From an uncultured Porphyromonadaceae bacterium (GTDB lineage: Bacteria; Bacteroidota; Bacteroidia; Bacteroidales; Muribaculaceae), in the NCBI GenBank assembly GCA_947649495.1, contig CANSRU010000006.1:62001-126000 (forward strand): a stretch of DNA of 64,000 nt, read 5' to 3'. Under the pieces are notes generated by a model. It was not told the origin of the DNA. It ran no database searches and saw nothing but the letters and a program-made list of their open reading frames with translations. This document shows, one piece after another, positions 1 through 8,651 of this stretch. Numbering within the stretch: position 1 is the stretch's first letter; each line of letters opens with the position of its first letter. A program made the translations under genes and the position numbers.

Positions 1-796
1 AATCACGTTCCCCGGTAATCAATCCATCTATAAATTCTTTTATTGTTTCTCCTGTCGGCAACCGCATTTCACCTTGGCCTGAGAGAGAACCATTATAAAC
101 ATCTCCGTCGGAATATTCTATACGCCAATTATCTTCAGGCAGACGGGTAGCAGGAACCGTGTCATTCACCATACGCCTGACCGACAAGACCGGCTTATTC
201 TTAAAGTTGACACCTTCCAACCACTGTTCATATCCGGCTCCGCCGGAGAGTGCCCTCTGAACAAACTCAGGCTCCTGCCCTCCGATGATTGTGGAGTAGT
301 ATCTTTCAATTTTGGCACGCACCTCCTCAGCATAATTCAATTTAAATTTAAAAGCAGATCCAAATTGTCTATACCCCATCGGCAACTTTAACTTCTTCTT
401 TGCAGACAGCGAGCCGTCAGGCATGTTGCTCACTCCAAACACGCCGGCTATCGTACCATTATTAAAATTCTTATACCCATCAAACAAACAGCATTTAGCC
501 TCACCATCCACTGTCGGGTTTCCGTCTGTCATACGGAATATGCCAGACATAACGACCTCTTCGTATTCATTGCCAAAACCCCTGGATTTCACCCTTCTGA
601 TTTCAATCGGCGAGCCATCCACGAACGCTTTTTTCTTCACCCATCCGGTTATAACAAATGGGTCCATTTCGTATTCCACCACTGTCAGCTTCTCACCTTT
701 TCCGGGCGAATACTCGTTAACGTTTATCCCAGTTCCACTTGCAGACAACAATCCACAAATCACACAGAAAAGAAACAAAAATTGCTTATGATACAT
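1..796 (-). CDS. Secreted MORN-repeat-like protein, 3'-truncated by window edge (absent from ORF track)
   Basis: Minus-strand reading from ATG at 796 is open to position 1: MYHKQFLFLFCVICGLLSASGTGINVNEYSPGKGEKLTVVEYEMDPFVITGWVKKK...; signal peptide; C-terminal YSDGDVYNGSLSGQGEMRLPTGE resembles a MORN motif. Confidence 0.8.
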   Translation of the reverse strand, partial: MYHKQFLFLFCVICGLLSASGTGINVNEYSPGKGEKLTVVEYEMDPFVITGWVKKKAFVDGSPIEIRRVKSRGFGNEYEEVVMSGIFRMTDGNPTVDGEAKCCLFDGYKNFNNGTIAGVFGVSNMPDGSLSAKKKLKLPMGYRQFGSAFKFKLNYAEEVRAKIERYYSTIIGGQEPEFVQRALSGGAGYEQWLEGVNFKNKPVLSVRRMVNDTVPATRLPEDNWRIEYSDGDVYNGSLSGQGEMRLPTGETIKEFIDGLITGERD

Positions 797-845
797 GATT
801 CACAGTCGGCCGCGGGCTCACCTCGTTGGCGGTTGATTGGTTTAT

Positions 846-1164
846 AAAGAAAAAGCGTGAGAGCTGTACTGTTTGCTCGTTCCACAAACGGAGGCTCTGG
901 TATTGCCCATTGGAGTTGAACGAGCAAACTTGCAGAGCCTCACGCGGAAATATGCTATACGTCCATATCCAACGCTCTCGCGCCAGATTCGGACGGAATA
1001 TACATATCCACTTAGGCATCTACCGCTTGCTACATCCTTGACTCCAATTGAAATTTACCAGATTTCCGTTTGTCAAGAGTGAGCGTCGAGTAAACGCTTT
1101 TCGTATGTTATCATTTGCAGCCCCACCCCTTTGCCCATGACCGGGCTCTGCGATGCGGTCTGCA
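846..1164 (-). ncRNA. Candidate structured RNA, copy L (conserved ~320 nt element with terminal hairpin/terminator)
   Basis: Conserved with 62404-62743 (reverse orientation); starts just after a TTG-N20-TAGATTTG promoter, ends in GCGTGAG...CTCACGC hairpin + TTTTTCTTT; compensatory changes in two helices relative to copy R. Confidence 0.8.
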
Positions 1165-1168
1165 CCCG

Positions 1169-1199
1169 CAAATCTAACAATTATTTTTCATAACGACAA
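1169..1199 (-). promoter_or_regulatory. Bacteroidetes-type promoter for ncRNA copy L
   Basis: Minus strand TTG (1199-1197) - 20 nt - TAGATTTG (1176-1169), matches TTTG-N19-21-TAnnTTTG. Confidence 0.65.
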
Positions 1200-1284
1200 C
1201 AGACTGCCCCCCGCTGCGGAACATTTAGCCCCGCACAGGCGTAATTATATAAGATATAACCACTAACAAAAAAACGTTACAACT

Positions 1285-1869
1285 ATGAACAACAGGGCTT
1301 CATCATGGCTCACTATCGTGATTACGGCGGCTGTGGGCATACTTTTCATCATCTGGCACGCGCGGCTCGACCTCCTGTCGTGGATTGTGGTGGCAATGGG
1401 CATCTTGCTCATTCTCCCGGGCGCGTACAACATCATCACTTCGTTCACAAAATCTGCCCCAACCGCCGATGGCTCGACAAGCCGGGCTGTTGAACGCCGC
1501 GGCTCGGCCGTGTCATCGACCATAGCTTCAGTTTGTACGGTGGCACTCGGGATATGGATGCTGATACAGCCTGATTTCTTCGTGGAACTGCTCGCCTATC
1601 TTTTCGCGGTGCTGCTGATTGTCTACGGCATTTACCAGATTCTGGTGGTGGCCTATTTCAGCCGTCCATACGCCATGCCGTGGTTTTTCTACATAGTTCC
1701 GGCCATACTGGTGGCCACAGGCGTGGTGATACTATGCACCTCGGTCCACACCATGAATTCGGTAGTGGTGCTGCTCACCGGCATACTTCTCTTGCTCTCG
1801 GCCATAAACTGGGCTCTCGAGAACATGACGCTCTATCCTGTCAGAATGCGCGACCAAACCGGCGGTTGA
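1285..1869 (+). CDS. HdeD/DUF308 family membrane protein
   Basis: 194 aa, six hydrophobic segments in DUF308-like arrangement. Confidence 0.75.
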   Translation: MNNRASSWLTIVITAAVGILFIIWHARLDLLSWIVVAMGILLILPGAYNIITSFTKSAPTADGSTSRAVERRGSAVSSTIASVCTVALGIWMLIQPDFFVELLAYLFAVLLIVYGIYQILVVAYFSRPYAMPWFFYIVPAILVATGVVILCTSVHTMNSVVVLLTGILLLLSAINWALENMTLYPVRMRDQTGG

Positions 1870-2485
1870 TGTAGCAGCATATCACCTCCACTATATCGTC
1901 CATAGGCATAAGCGAGGTGTCGAAAGTGAGGTCGTAGGATGCTGCGGCACCCCATTCCTTGTCGGTATAGAAATTATAGTAGTTGGCTCTCAGCTTATTG
2001 ACGCGTTGCGCCTTGACGCGGGCCTTCTCCACACTCATATTGTCGGCGCTGCGGCCCACGATGCGCTCGGCGCATTTGTCGGCCGGGGCGTGGACAAACA
2101 CATTGACTGTGCGCGGATGGTCGCGCAGCACATAGTCGGACGTACGGCCCACTATCACACACGAATCTTTTTCGGCCAGCGAATGGATGAAATCGCTCTG
2201 TGCCCTGTAGAGTGAATCGTCGCTTATCGAGGTGCTTCCGGCATAACAGTTGATGGGGCTGAAACCGAAAGCAAATGAGAACACACCGTTAAGGAACGAT
2301 GGGAAGCGCTCGTCGTTCTTCTCGAAAAATTCTGTGCTCACACCTGCCTGCTTGGCGGCTTCGGAAAGCAGCTCCTTGTCGTAATATTTGAATCCGAGAC
2401 GTTCGGCGAGCTTGCGTCCAAGCTCCCGGCCGCCGCTACCGAACTGGCGACCGATGGTCACCACTATGTTTTCGCCGTTGTCCAT
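1841..2485 (-). CDS. Cytidylate kinase-like family protein
   Basis: MDNGENIVVTIGRQFGSGGRELGRKLAERLGFKYYDKELL, cytidylate_kin2-type P-loop region. Confidence 0.85.
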   Translation of the reverse strand: MDNGENIVVTIGRQFGSGGRELGRKLAERLGFKYYDKELLSEAAKQAGVSTEFFEKNDERFPSFLNGVFSFAFGFSPINCYAGSTSISDDSLYRAQSDFIHSLAEKDSCVIVGRTSDYVLRDHPRTVNVFVHAPADKCAERIVGRSADNMSVEKARVKAQRVNKLRANYYNFYTDKEWGAAASYDLTFDTSLMPMDDIVEVICCYINRRFGRAF

Positions 2486-2662
2486 GATAGATGAGATTTA
2501 TATCGCAAAAATAGCTATCGGCGCAGACTATGGCAATATTTCAAGCAAAAATTTTTATTATCGGGGAATTACTATTAATTTTGCAATTCGGAAAAACCGG
2601 CCACCGTGCCTGCTAATCCGCACTATACTACAAGCTAAAAAAAAGAAAAAACAAACTATATC

Positions 2663-3349
2663 ATGGCAAAAAACAACGAACCGGAGACCCGTACGAAAAT
2701 CGACGACATCAACGACTCGCTCTCCAGCATCGAACAGAAAGTTCAAAACAACCAGAAAGTGATAATGTGGGCATGCGTGGCTGTGGCCGCAGTAGTATGC
2801 GTAGTGCTCCTTTACATCTATGGCATCCGCAAGCCCGGCATCGAATCGGCTAACAATGCCATTGGACAGGCCGACCTCGAGCTTGCCATGGGCAACGACT
2901 CGGTGGCTCTTGCCCAATACATGCAGGTGGCCGACGAATATGGCTACGAAGGTGGCAACCGCGCCCATCTCAACGCTGCCATAATCCTCTATCAGCAGGG
3001 CAAATATCAGGAAGCCCTCAACTATCTCGACGGCTACAAGGCTTCGGAAAGCATTATCGGTGCCGCAAGCAAATCGCTCGAAGGCGACTGCTACGTAAAC
3101 CTCGAGGACTACGACAAGGCCGTGAAATGCTTCGCTGAGGCAGCAAAGATTTCCGACAACAACCCCCACTACACTCCGGTGTTCCTTATGAAGGAAGCCA
3201 CAGTGCAGCGCGAGCTCAAGAACTACAAGGCCGAAGCCGAGCTTTACAACCGCATCATCGAGGAATATCCCGACTACGCCGTTGACAGCCGCATAGACTT
3301 CACCAAATATCTCGAACGCGCACGTCAGCAGGCCGAAGCCGAGAAATAA
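2663..3349 (+). CDS. Tetratricopeptide-repeat membrane-anchored protein (YfgM-like)
   Basis: N-terminal TM helix followed by TPR-like repeats. Confidence 0.75.
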   Translation: MAKNNEPETRTKIDDINDSLSSIEQKVQNNQKVIMWACVAVAAVVCVVLLYIYGIRKPGIESANNAIGQADLELAMGNDSVALAQYMQVADEYGYEGGNRAHLNAAIILYQQGKYQEALNYLDGYKASESIIGAASKSLEGDCYVNLEDYDKAVKCFAEAAKISDNNPHYTPVFLMKEATVQRELKNYKAEAELYNRIIEEYPDYAVDSRIDFTKYLERARQQAEAEK

Positions 3350-3380
3350 CGATACCGGAATATTTCTCTTTACCATACAA

Positions 3381-3415
3381 AAAATGGCGTCCCCACAACG
3401 GAGGCGCCATTTTTC
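3381..3415. terminator. Bidirectional terminator between convergent genes
   Basis: AAAATGGCGTCC ccacaac GGAGGCGCCATTTTT. Confidence 0.75.
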
Positions 3416-3443
3416 TTGTATCCCGACAATATAAAGACCGGCC

Positions 3444-4646
3444 TTACTGCTGCCACGTGCGGGCAAGGCCACCCTCGCCGGTCTCCTTGTAGATAGACGG
3501 CAAATCGTGGCCGGTCTGCTTCATCACCTCCACCACACGGTCGAACGACACCCGGTGGCCACCGTCGGTAAAAGCCGAGTAGAGGTTGGCATCGAGAGCG
3601 CGGGCGGCAGCGTAGGCATTGCGTTCAATGCAGGGAATCTGCACCAGACCGCACACCGGGTCGCAAGTCATGCCCAAATGGTGTTCGAGCCCCATCTCAG
3701 CGGCATACTCTATCTGTGCCGGGCTTCCGCCAAACAGCTGGTTGGCAGCGGCAGCAGCCATTGCACAGGCCACACCCACCTCACCTTGACAACCGACCTC
3801 GGCACCTGCTATCGAAGCGTTATGCTTCACTATGTTGCCTATCAGGCCGGCCGTAGCCAATGCCCGGTAAATGCGCGCATCAGAGAAATCGCGGCTCTTT
3901 TTCAAATGATACAGCACCGCCGGCATAACACCGCACGAGCCACATGTGGGGGCCGTGACTATCTCGCCACCCGAGGCATTCTCCTCGCTCACGGCAAGAG
4001 CGTAGGCAAACACAAGTCCACGCGACTGGAGATTGCTCTTATATCCCGACGCCCTGACATGATAGGTGGCTGCACGGCGCGGCAGATTCAACGGCCCGGG
4101 CAACACCCCCTCGCGGTCTATGCCACGCTCCACGGCGGCACACATCACCCGCCACACATCGGCAAGAAAATCCCATATTTCGGGGCCCTCGCACTCCTCC
4201 ACATATTCCCAATAGGTGCGGCCTGTGCGCTGGCACCATTCGAGTATTTCCGACAGGGTGTTCATCTTGTACACTTCGTCGCCCTCCACTGTATCGGCAC
4301 CCTCTTCGGCAAGCTGTCCGCCGCCCACGCTGTACACAACCCATTCGTCGGTCACAGCGCCTTGGGCATCAAGACTGCGGAAACGCATGCCGTTGGGGTG
4401 AAACGGCAGAAACACCTGCGGCTCCCACACCAATTTCACAGGCGCCACAGGGGTCAGCGTCTCCTCTATTGCCACATCCGTGAGGTGGCCGCGGCCTGTG
4501 GCCGCGAGACTGCCATAGAGCGTAACCTCAAACTCCGCCGCCTCCGGATGACGGCCGGCGAATATACCGGCAGCATATCGGGGACCCATTGTGTGGCTGC
4601 TCGACGGTCCGGTGCCTATACGATATAATTCTCTTATTGATTTCAT
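3444..4646 (-). CDS. sdaA: L-serine ammonia-lyase (single-chain type)
   Basis: [26 protein letters not shown]...; [15 protein letters not shown]; likely start 4646 rather than 4682. Confidence 0.92.
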   Translation of the reverse strand: MKSIRELYRIGTGPSSSHTMGPRYAAGIFAGRHPEAAEFEVTLYGSLAATGRGHLTDVAIEETLTPVAPVKLVWEPQVFLPFHPNGMRFRSLDAQGAVTDEWVVYSVGGGQLAEEGADTVEGDEVYKMNTLSEILEWCQRTGRTYWEYVEECEGPEIWDFLADVWRVMCAAVERGIDREGVLPGPLNLPRRAATYHVRASGYKSNLQSRGLVFAYALAVSEENASGGEIVTAPTCGSCGVMPAVLYHLKKSRDFSDARIYRALATAGLIGNIVKHNASIAGAEVGCQGEVGVACAMAAAAANQLFGGSPAQIEYAAEMGLEHHLGMTCDPVCGLVQIPCIERNAYAAARALDANLYSAFTDGGHRVSFDRVVEVMKQTGHDLPSIYKETGEGGLARTWQQ

Positions 4647-4664
4647 GGTGATATGTAAAATTGA

Positions 4665-4706
4665 CAGCCCGGCCGGAACCATTACAGATGGATTCCGGCC
4701 GGGCTG
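4665..4706 (-). terminator. Terminator downstream of PpiD-like gene
   Basis: CAGCCCGGCCGGAA/TTCCGGCCGGGCTG perfect 14-bp stem. Confidence 0.7.
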
Positions 4707-4768
4707 ATGTTTCTATTTATTATTCAAGAGCGGTCAGCACCATTCGGGTGCCGGCACCCGCGCTGATA

Positions 4769-6850
4769 TCAATCGCGGAAGAACTTCAGGATATTGTTCT
4801 TCACCTTCTTATTGCCAAGAAGCACAGCGTTGAGATTCTGGCTTATGGCCTGTGCACCGCGGGTGCGTGCATACATTATGGCATTTTCGTTGAAGTCGTA
4901 GGGACGTCCTTCATTGTCCTCTTCGGTAACCTGGAACACAACCACCGCGTAGTTGCCCTTCATCGGGCCTACAAGCTGACCCTTGGAAGCTACCGAGGCG
5001 CGGGCTGCCACTTCGGGACCGGCAAAACCGGGGAAGAAAGCATTGATCTGGCCGAAGTTCACTGTCGACGAATCGACCTTCTCACCCATCACCGAAGCAT
5101 AGCCGTTAAGATCCTTGGCCTTGCCGGCATACTGCTCGATAAGAGCCTGAGCTTTCTTATCGTTGCGGATTTTCGAGGTAAGTGCATTCTTAACCTGCGA
5201 ATCGCGGGCAGGAGTATAGTCATCGTACACATCGGTAAGAGCGGCTACAATCAGACGACCCGACTGTTCGTCGCCGAACATGGGCGAAACCTCACCCTTC
5301 TTGGCATTCATGGCCCAGTTTATCACACCACGGGTTTCGGGTATGCCGGTAATCTGGGGGGTCGAGGCGCTTACCTTGGCGGGGAAAGCCTGATAGCCTG
5401 CAGCCTGTGCATTGTCAAAGAAGAGCTGGGCGTTATTGTTTTCAGTTATATAGTTCTGAAGTTTCGATTCAAGATCGTTGACTGTGGCCACCGAAGGTTC
5501 GGCATTGAAAGTGATAACGGCCACATCGACCATGCTCACGGGAGCCTTGCGGCGGTTGACACGCAGAAGGCTTGCACCGCCGGCATTGATAGTGGTGGTG
5601 TCGGGGTTGAAATATGTTCCGATAGCAGCCGAGAGGAGCTGTTCCTTCACACTTGCGGTCGACGGATTGGACAAGGTGACCCAAACGCTGTCCTGAGCCA
5701 CGATATTCTCGCTGTTTTTGGCAAGTTCGGCAGCATCGGCACCTGTATTGAGGGCATTGAGCACTGAATCAACCATAGCTTTATCGCCCTGAACCATTAC
5801 CATGTCGACATTCACCGAATCAACCTCCATGCTGCGTCCGAAGAGCTTGCCGAGAGTGAAATCGTTACCGATGCGCGACACGAGCTGGGCTTTTCCTGCA
5901 GATGCCGAATCGGCAAATGCTTTCAGACGAGCGTCAGTGAGAGAAGTAGCGGGCACTTTACGACGGTCGGCCACAAAAGCGGTCTGGCCATCCACACCTT
6001 CAAGACCCGGCTTGGCGTTAAGCTCGGCGATTACATTTTCCACAAGACCTTCGGCGGCGGTTATGTCGGCTGCCGAGGGTGCCACATCAACACTGATGTA
6101 ATTGATGGTGCGGATCTGCTCGGGGATAGCGTAGCGTGATTTGTGTGCGCTCCACTCTTTTTCTATCTCGGAGTCGCTCACTGCAAAACGCTCGTCGGTG
6201 TCGGGGAGTGTATTGAATGCCTTGGCCACGTAAGCCACGCGCTTGGTGCTGGCGCTTTCGTCGTAGAGAGCTTTAGCATCGAGTTTGTTGGCCACAATCG
6301 AACCAAGGAAAAGATTCTGGAATTTCGATGTGAGCAGCTGGTCTTCGGTCTGCTTCTCAAGCTGCAGCCAGTACTGACGCAACTGCTGGGCCTGAGCCTC
6401 GTCCATCTGATATTTGGCAGGATTGAACGCCATGTCGTGAAGCTGGGCGGCGCTCTCTATGCCCTGCTGGCGGAGCATCTGGTCAAGCATTGCCGAACCG
6501 CGGCCGAGCATAGCTTCCGAAAGTTCCTGGTCGGTCACGGTGAGTCCGAGTTCCTGAAGTTCCTCACGGAAAAGCTTTTCGGCAATCATGCCGTTGAGCA
6601 CCTGCTGCTGAAGCATGGCGTGGTCCACTTTCTGACCCTGCGACATTGCCTGCTGGCTGGCCTGTTCCACCTGACGCTGGAATTCCTGAATGTCTATAGA
6701 CTGTCCGTCGACTTTCGCAACGGTGGTTCCGGTACCGAACAGGGTGCGGCCGGAAGTGAAGAAGTCACCGATGATGAACGCCAAAAGCGCAGCACCGATG
6801 ATTACGAGCAAAAGCACTGATTTGCTTCTGATTTTTTCTAAGGTTGCCAT
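4769..6850 (-). CDS. SurA N-terminal/PpiD-like peptidylprolyl isomerase
   Basis: MATLEKIRSKSVLLLVIIGAALLAFIIGDFF...; PpiD-like single TM plus SurA-N architecture. Confidence 0.9.
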   Translation of the reverse strand: MATLEKIRSKSVLLLVIIGAALLAFIIGDFFTSGRTLFGTGTTVAKVDGQSIDIQEFQRQVEQASQQAMSQGQKVDHAMLQQQVLNGMIAEKLFREELQELGLTVTDQELSEAMLGRGSAMLDQMLRQQGIESAAQLHDMAFNPAKYQMDEAQAQQLRQYWLQLEKQTEDQLLTSKFQNLFLGSIVANKLDAKALYDESASTKRVAYVAKAFNTLPDTDERFAVSDSEIEKEWSAHKSRYAIPEQIRTINYISVDVAPSAADITAAEGLVENVIAELNAKPGLEGVDGQTAFVADRRKVPATSLTDARLKAFADSASAGKAQLVSRIGNDFTLGKLFGRSMEVDSVNVDMVMVQGDKAMVDSVLNALNTGADAAELAKNSENIVAQDSVWVTLSNPSTASVKEQLLSAAIGTYFNPDTTTINAGGASLLRVNRRKAPVSMVDVAVITFNAEPSVATVNDLESKLQNYITENNNAQLFFDNAQAAGYQAFPAKVSASTPQITGIPETRGVINWAMNAKKGEVSPMFGDEQSGRLIVAALTDVYDDYTPARDSQVKNALTSKIRNDKKAQALIEQYAGKAKDLNGYASVMGEKVDSSTVNFGQINAFFPGFAGPEVAARASVASKGQLVGPMKGNYAVVVFQVTEEDNEGRPYDFNENAIMYARTRGAQAISQNLNAVLLGNKKVKNNILKFFRD

Positions 6851-6937
6851 TAGTTTTAAGTATGTTTTTTGTTTTTCTTTCGGTTTTCAGGCCTGCGCAG
6901 CCCACTTGGCATGGCTGTCACAAGGCAATATAGCGCA

Positions 6938-6945
6938 CAAAGATA
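6938..6945 (-). promoter_or_regulatory. -7 box of PpiD-like gene
   Basis: TATCTTTG on minus strand (TAnnTTTG). Confidence 0.5.
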
Positions 6946-7001
6946 CATTTTTTTCCTCTCCAATCAAAATTTTACAGCTCCCCGCGCGCATTTTATAGTC
7001 A

Positions 7002-8327
7002 TCACAGACCGAAAGCCGATTTAAACGTATCGACCATGTCGAGCTTTTCCCATGTAAACAGCTCCACATCCACCTTAAATTCAGGCTCATACTTGGAATG
7101 GAACACTTTGGTTACAGTGCGTGGCTCGCGACCCATGTGGCCATACGAAGCAGTTTCCGAATACATCGGCGTGCGCAGTTTCAGCCGCTGTTCTATAGCC
7201 GCCGGGCGCATATCGACCAATCCGGCCACCTTTGCCGACAGTTGAGCGTCGGTCAGCCCCACCTTGCCGGTGCCGTAGGTGTTGACATACAGGCTCACGG
7301 GCTGAGCCACGCCTATGGCATAAGCCACCTGCACAAGAACCTGGTCGGCCACACCCGCCGCCACAAGATTCTTGGCTATATGACGGGCCGCATACGCTGC
7401 CGAACGGTCCACTTTCGACGGGTCCTTGCCTGAGAAAGCGCCACCGCCATGGGCACCGCGGCCACCGTATGTGTCCACTATTATCTTGCGGCCTGTCAAA
7501 CCGGTGTCGCCATGAGGGCCGCCGATAACGAACTTGCCGGTAGGATTCACATGCAGTATCACCTCATCGTCAATCATTGCGGCGACTTCGGCAGGAAGTT
7601 GCGCCTTGACACGCGGTATCAGCACATTTTTCACATCGCGTGCTATAGTTTCCACCATCAGGCGGTCGGCATCAGCCTGCGACATTCCGTCAGCGGGTAA
7701 TATGAAGTCGTCGTGCTGTGTCGATATCACGATTGTGTGCACCCGCACCGGACGTCCGTCGGGCGTATATTCCACCGTTACCTGACTTTTGGAATCAGGA
7801 CGCAGATATGTCCGCTTGACACCGTAGGCATCGGTATATGTCATCTCCTCGCCCGCGCGACGTATATCCGACAGCTCGCGCAGCAGGCGGTGGCTCAGGT
7901 CAAGTGGCAGCGGCATGTAGGAGTCGGTCTCGTTGCATGCGTAACCGAACATCATACCCTGGTCGCCGGCACCCTGCTCCATTGCCTCATCACGCTCCAC
8001 ACCGCGGTTTATATCCGCACTCTGCTCATGCAGTGCCGACAGCACTCCACACGATTCGGCCTCAAACTTCAGTTCACTGCGGTTATAGCCTATACGGCGT
8101 ATCACATCGCGCACCACCTCCATCAGGTCCACATAGGCATTGCTCTTCACCTCTCCGGCCACAGTGACATGTCCGGTGGTGACGAGAGTCTCGCAGGCCA
8201 CTTTCGACTGTGGGTCGCGCGCGAGAAATTCATCAAGTATGGCATCGCTTATCTGGTCGGCCACTTTATCGGGATGTCCTTCCGACACCGACTCCGATGT
8301 AAACAGGTAATTTTTTTCGTCAGTCAT
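7002..8327 (-). CDS. metK: S-adenosylmethionine synthetase
   Basis: [32 protein letters not shown]; start 8327 (the ORF extension to 8465 runs into the leader). Confidence 0.97.
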   Translation of the reverse strand: MTDEKNYLFTSESVSEGHPDKVADQISDAILDEFLARDPQSKVACETLVTTGHVTVAGEVKSNAYVDLMEVVRDVIRRIGYNRSELKFEAESCGVLSALHEQSADINRGVERDEAMEQGAGDQGMMFGYACNETDSYMPLPLDLSHRLLRELSDIRRAGEEMTYTDAYGVKRTYLRPDSKSQVTVEYTPDGRPVRVHTIVISTQHDDFILPADGMSQADADRLMVETIARDVKNVLIPRVKAQLPAEVAAMIDDEVILHVNPTGKFVIGGPHGDTGLTGRKIIVDTYGGRGAHGGGAFSGKDPSKVDRSAAYAARHIAKNLVAAGVADQVLVQVAYAIGVAQPVSLYVNTYGTGKVGLTDAQLSAKVAGLVDMRPAAIEQRLKLRTPMYSETASYGHMGREPRTVTKVFHSKYEPEFKVDVELFTWEKLDMVDTFKSAFGL

Positions 8328-8382
8328 AGTTTCCGTTTTTTTGTTTGTCAATATCAATAGCGGCCACCCGCTGCGCAACGCA

Positions 8383-8412
8383 TAAAAAAAGGCGTTGCTC
8401 CAAAGCAATGCC
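8383..8412 (-). terminator. Intrinsic terminator in metK leader
   Basis: Minus strand GGCATTGCTTTGGAGCAACGCCTTTTTTT. Confidence 0.75.
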
Positions 8413-8444
8413 GAAAACCATATCAAACCAACATTTATCCTTAC

Positions 8445-8536
8445 GCAAGGTGCGGTTACATACATCGTGCGGTTTTAGCATTTTTTTGGAAGTGGTTGCA
8501 AGCAGCCAAATTTTTCCACTTTCTCGGGCACCTTGC
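8445..8536 (-). promoter_or_regulatory. Probable SAM (S-box type) riboswitch aptamer upstream of metK
   Basis: P1 GCAAGGTGC/GCACCTTGC; TTTGGCTGCTTGCAACCACTTCC...AAATGCTAAAACC core resembling S-box GCAACC and GUGCUAAxUCC motifs; terminator then metK downstream. Confidence 0.72.
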
Positions 8537-8557
8537 CGGCGCCATTTATTTTCACCG

Positions 8558-8565
8558 CAAAGTTA
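8558..8565 (-). promoter_or_regulatory. -7 box of metK leader
   Basis: TAACTTTG on minus strand just upstream of aptamer. Confidence 0.55.
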
Positions 8566-8593
8566 CAACAATTACACGACACTAACAAATTAA

Positions 8594-8623
8594 AAAATGG
8601 AGCCGGACACAAAGCCCGGCTCC
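8594..8623 (-). terminator. Terminator of TonB-receptor/lipoprotein operon
   Basis: GGAGCCGG...CCGGCTCC followed on minus strand by ATTTTTTAATTTG. Confidence 0.7.
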
Positions 8624-8651
8624 ACAAATCTTTCTGGGGGTATGGATATTA

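Noticed and set aside
423-791. Plus-strand ORF 122 aa
   Set aside because: Antisense shadow of the minus-strand MORN-like gene with signal peptide.
786-1082. ORFs 786-1019(-), 826-1041(+), 873-1082(+) as proteins
   Set aside because: They lie in the conserved RNA element. The related frame in copy R contains compensating 1-nt indels (CCGCGTGAGG/CTGCGTGAGG, GCAAGTTTG/GCATCGTTTG) and non-synonymous changes, whereas base pairing is preserved, so structure rather than coding is conserved.
814-1199. Insertion-sequence end, MITE or bridge-RNA-type guide
   Set aside because: No transposase, recombinase or target duplication visible near either copy; boundaries coincide with promoter and terminator. 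Variable segments pair with each other rather than with an identifiable DNA target. A MITE origin is not formally excluded.
2558-3472. Minus ORF 304 aa opposite the TPR gene, and similar long antisense ORFs (e.g. 3507-4628, 4661-5767, 19353-20813, 44737-46011)
   Set aside because: High-GC antisense shadows of confidently identified genes; repetitive residue patterns and no family motifs.
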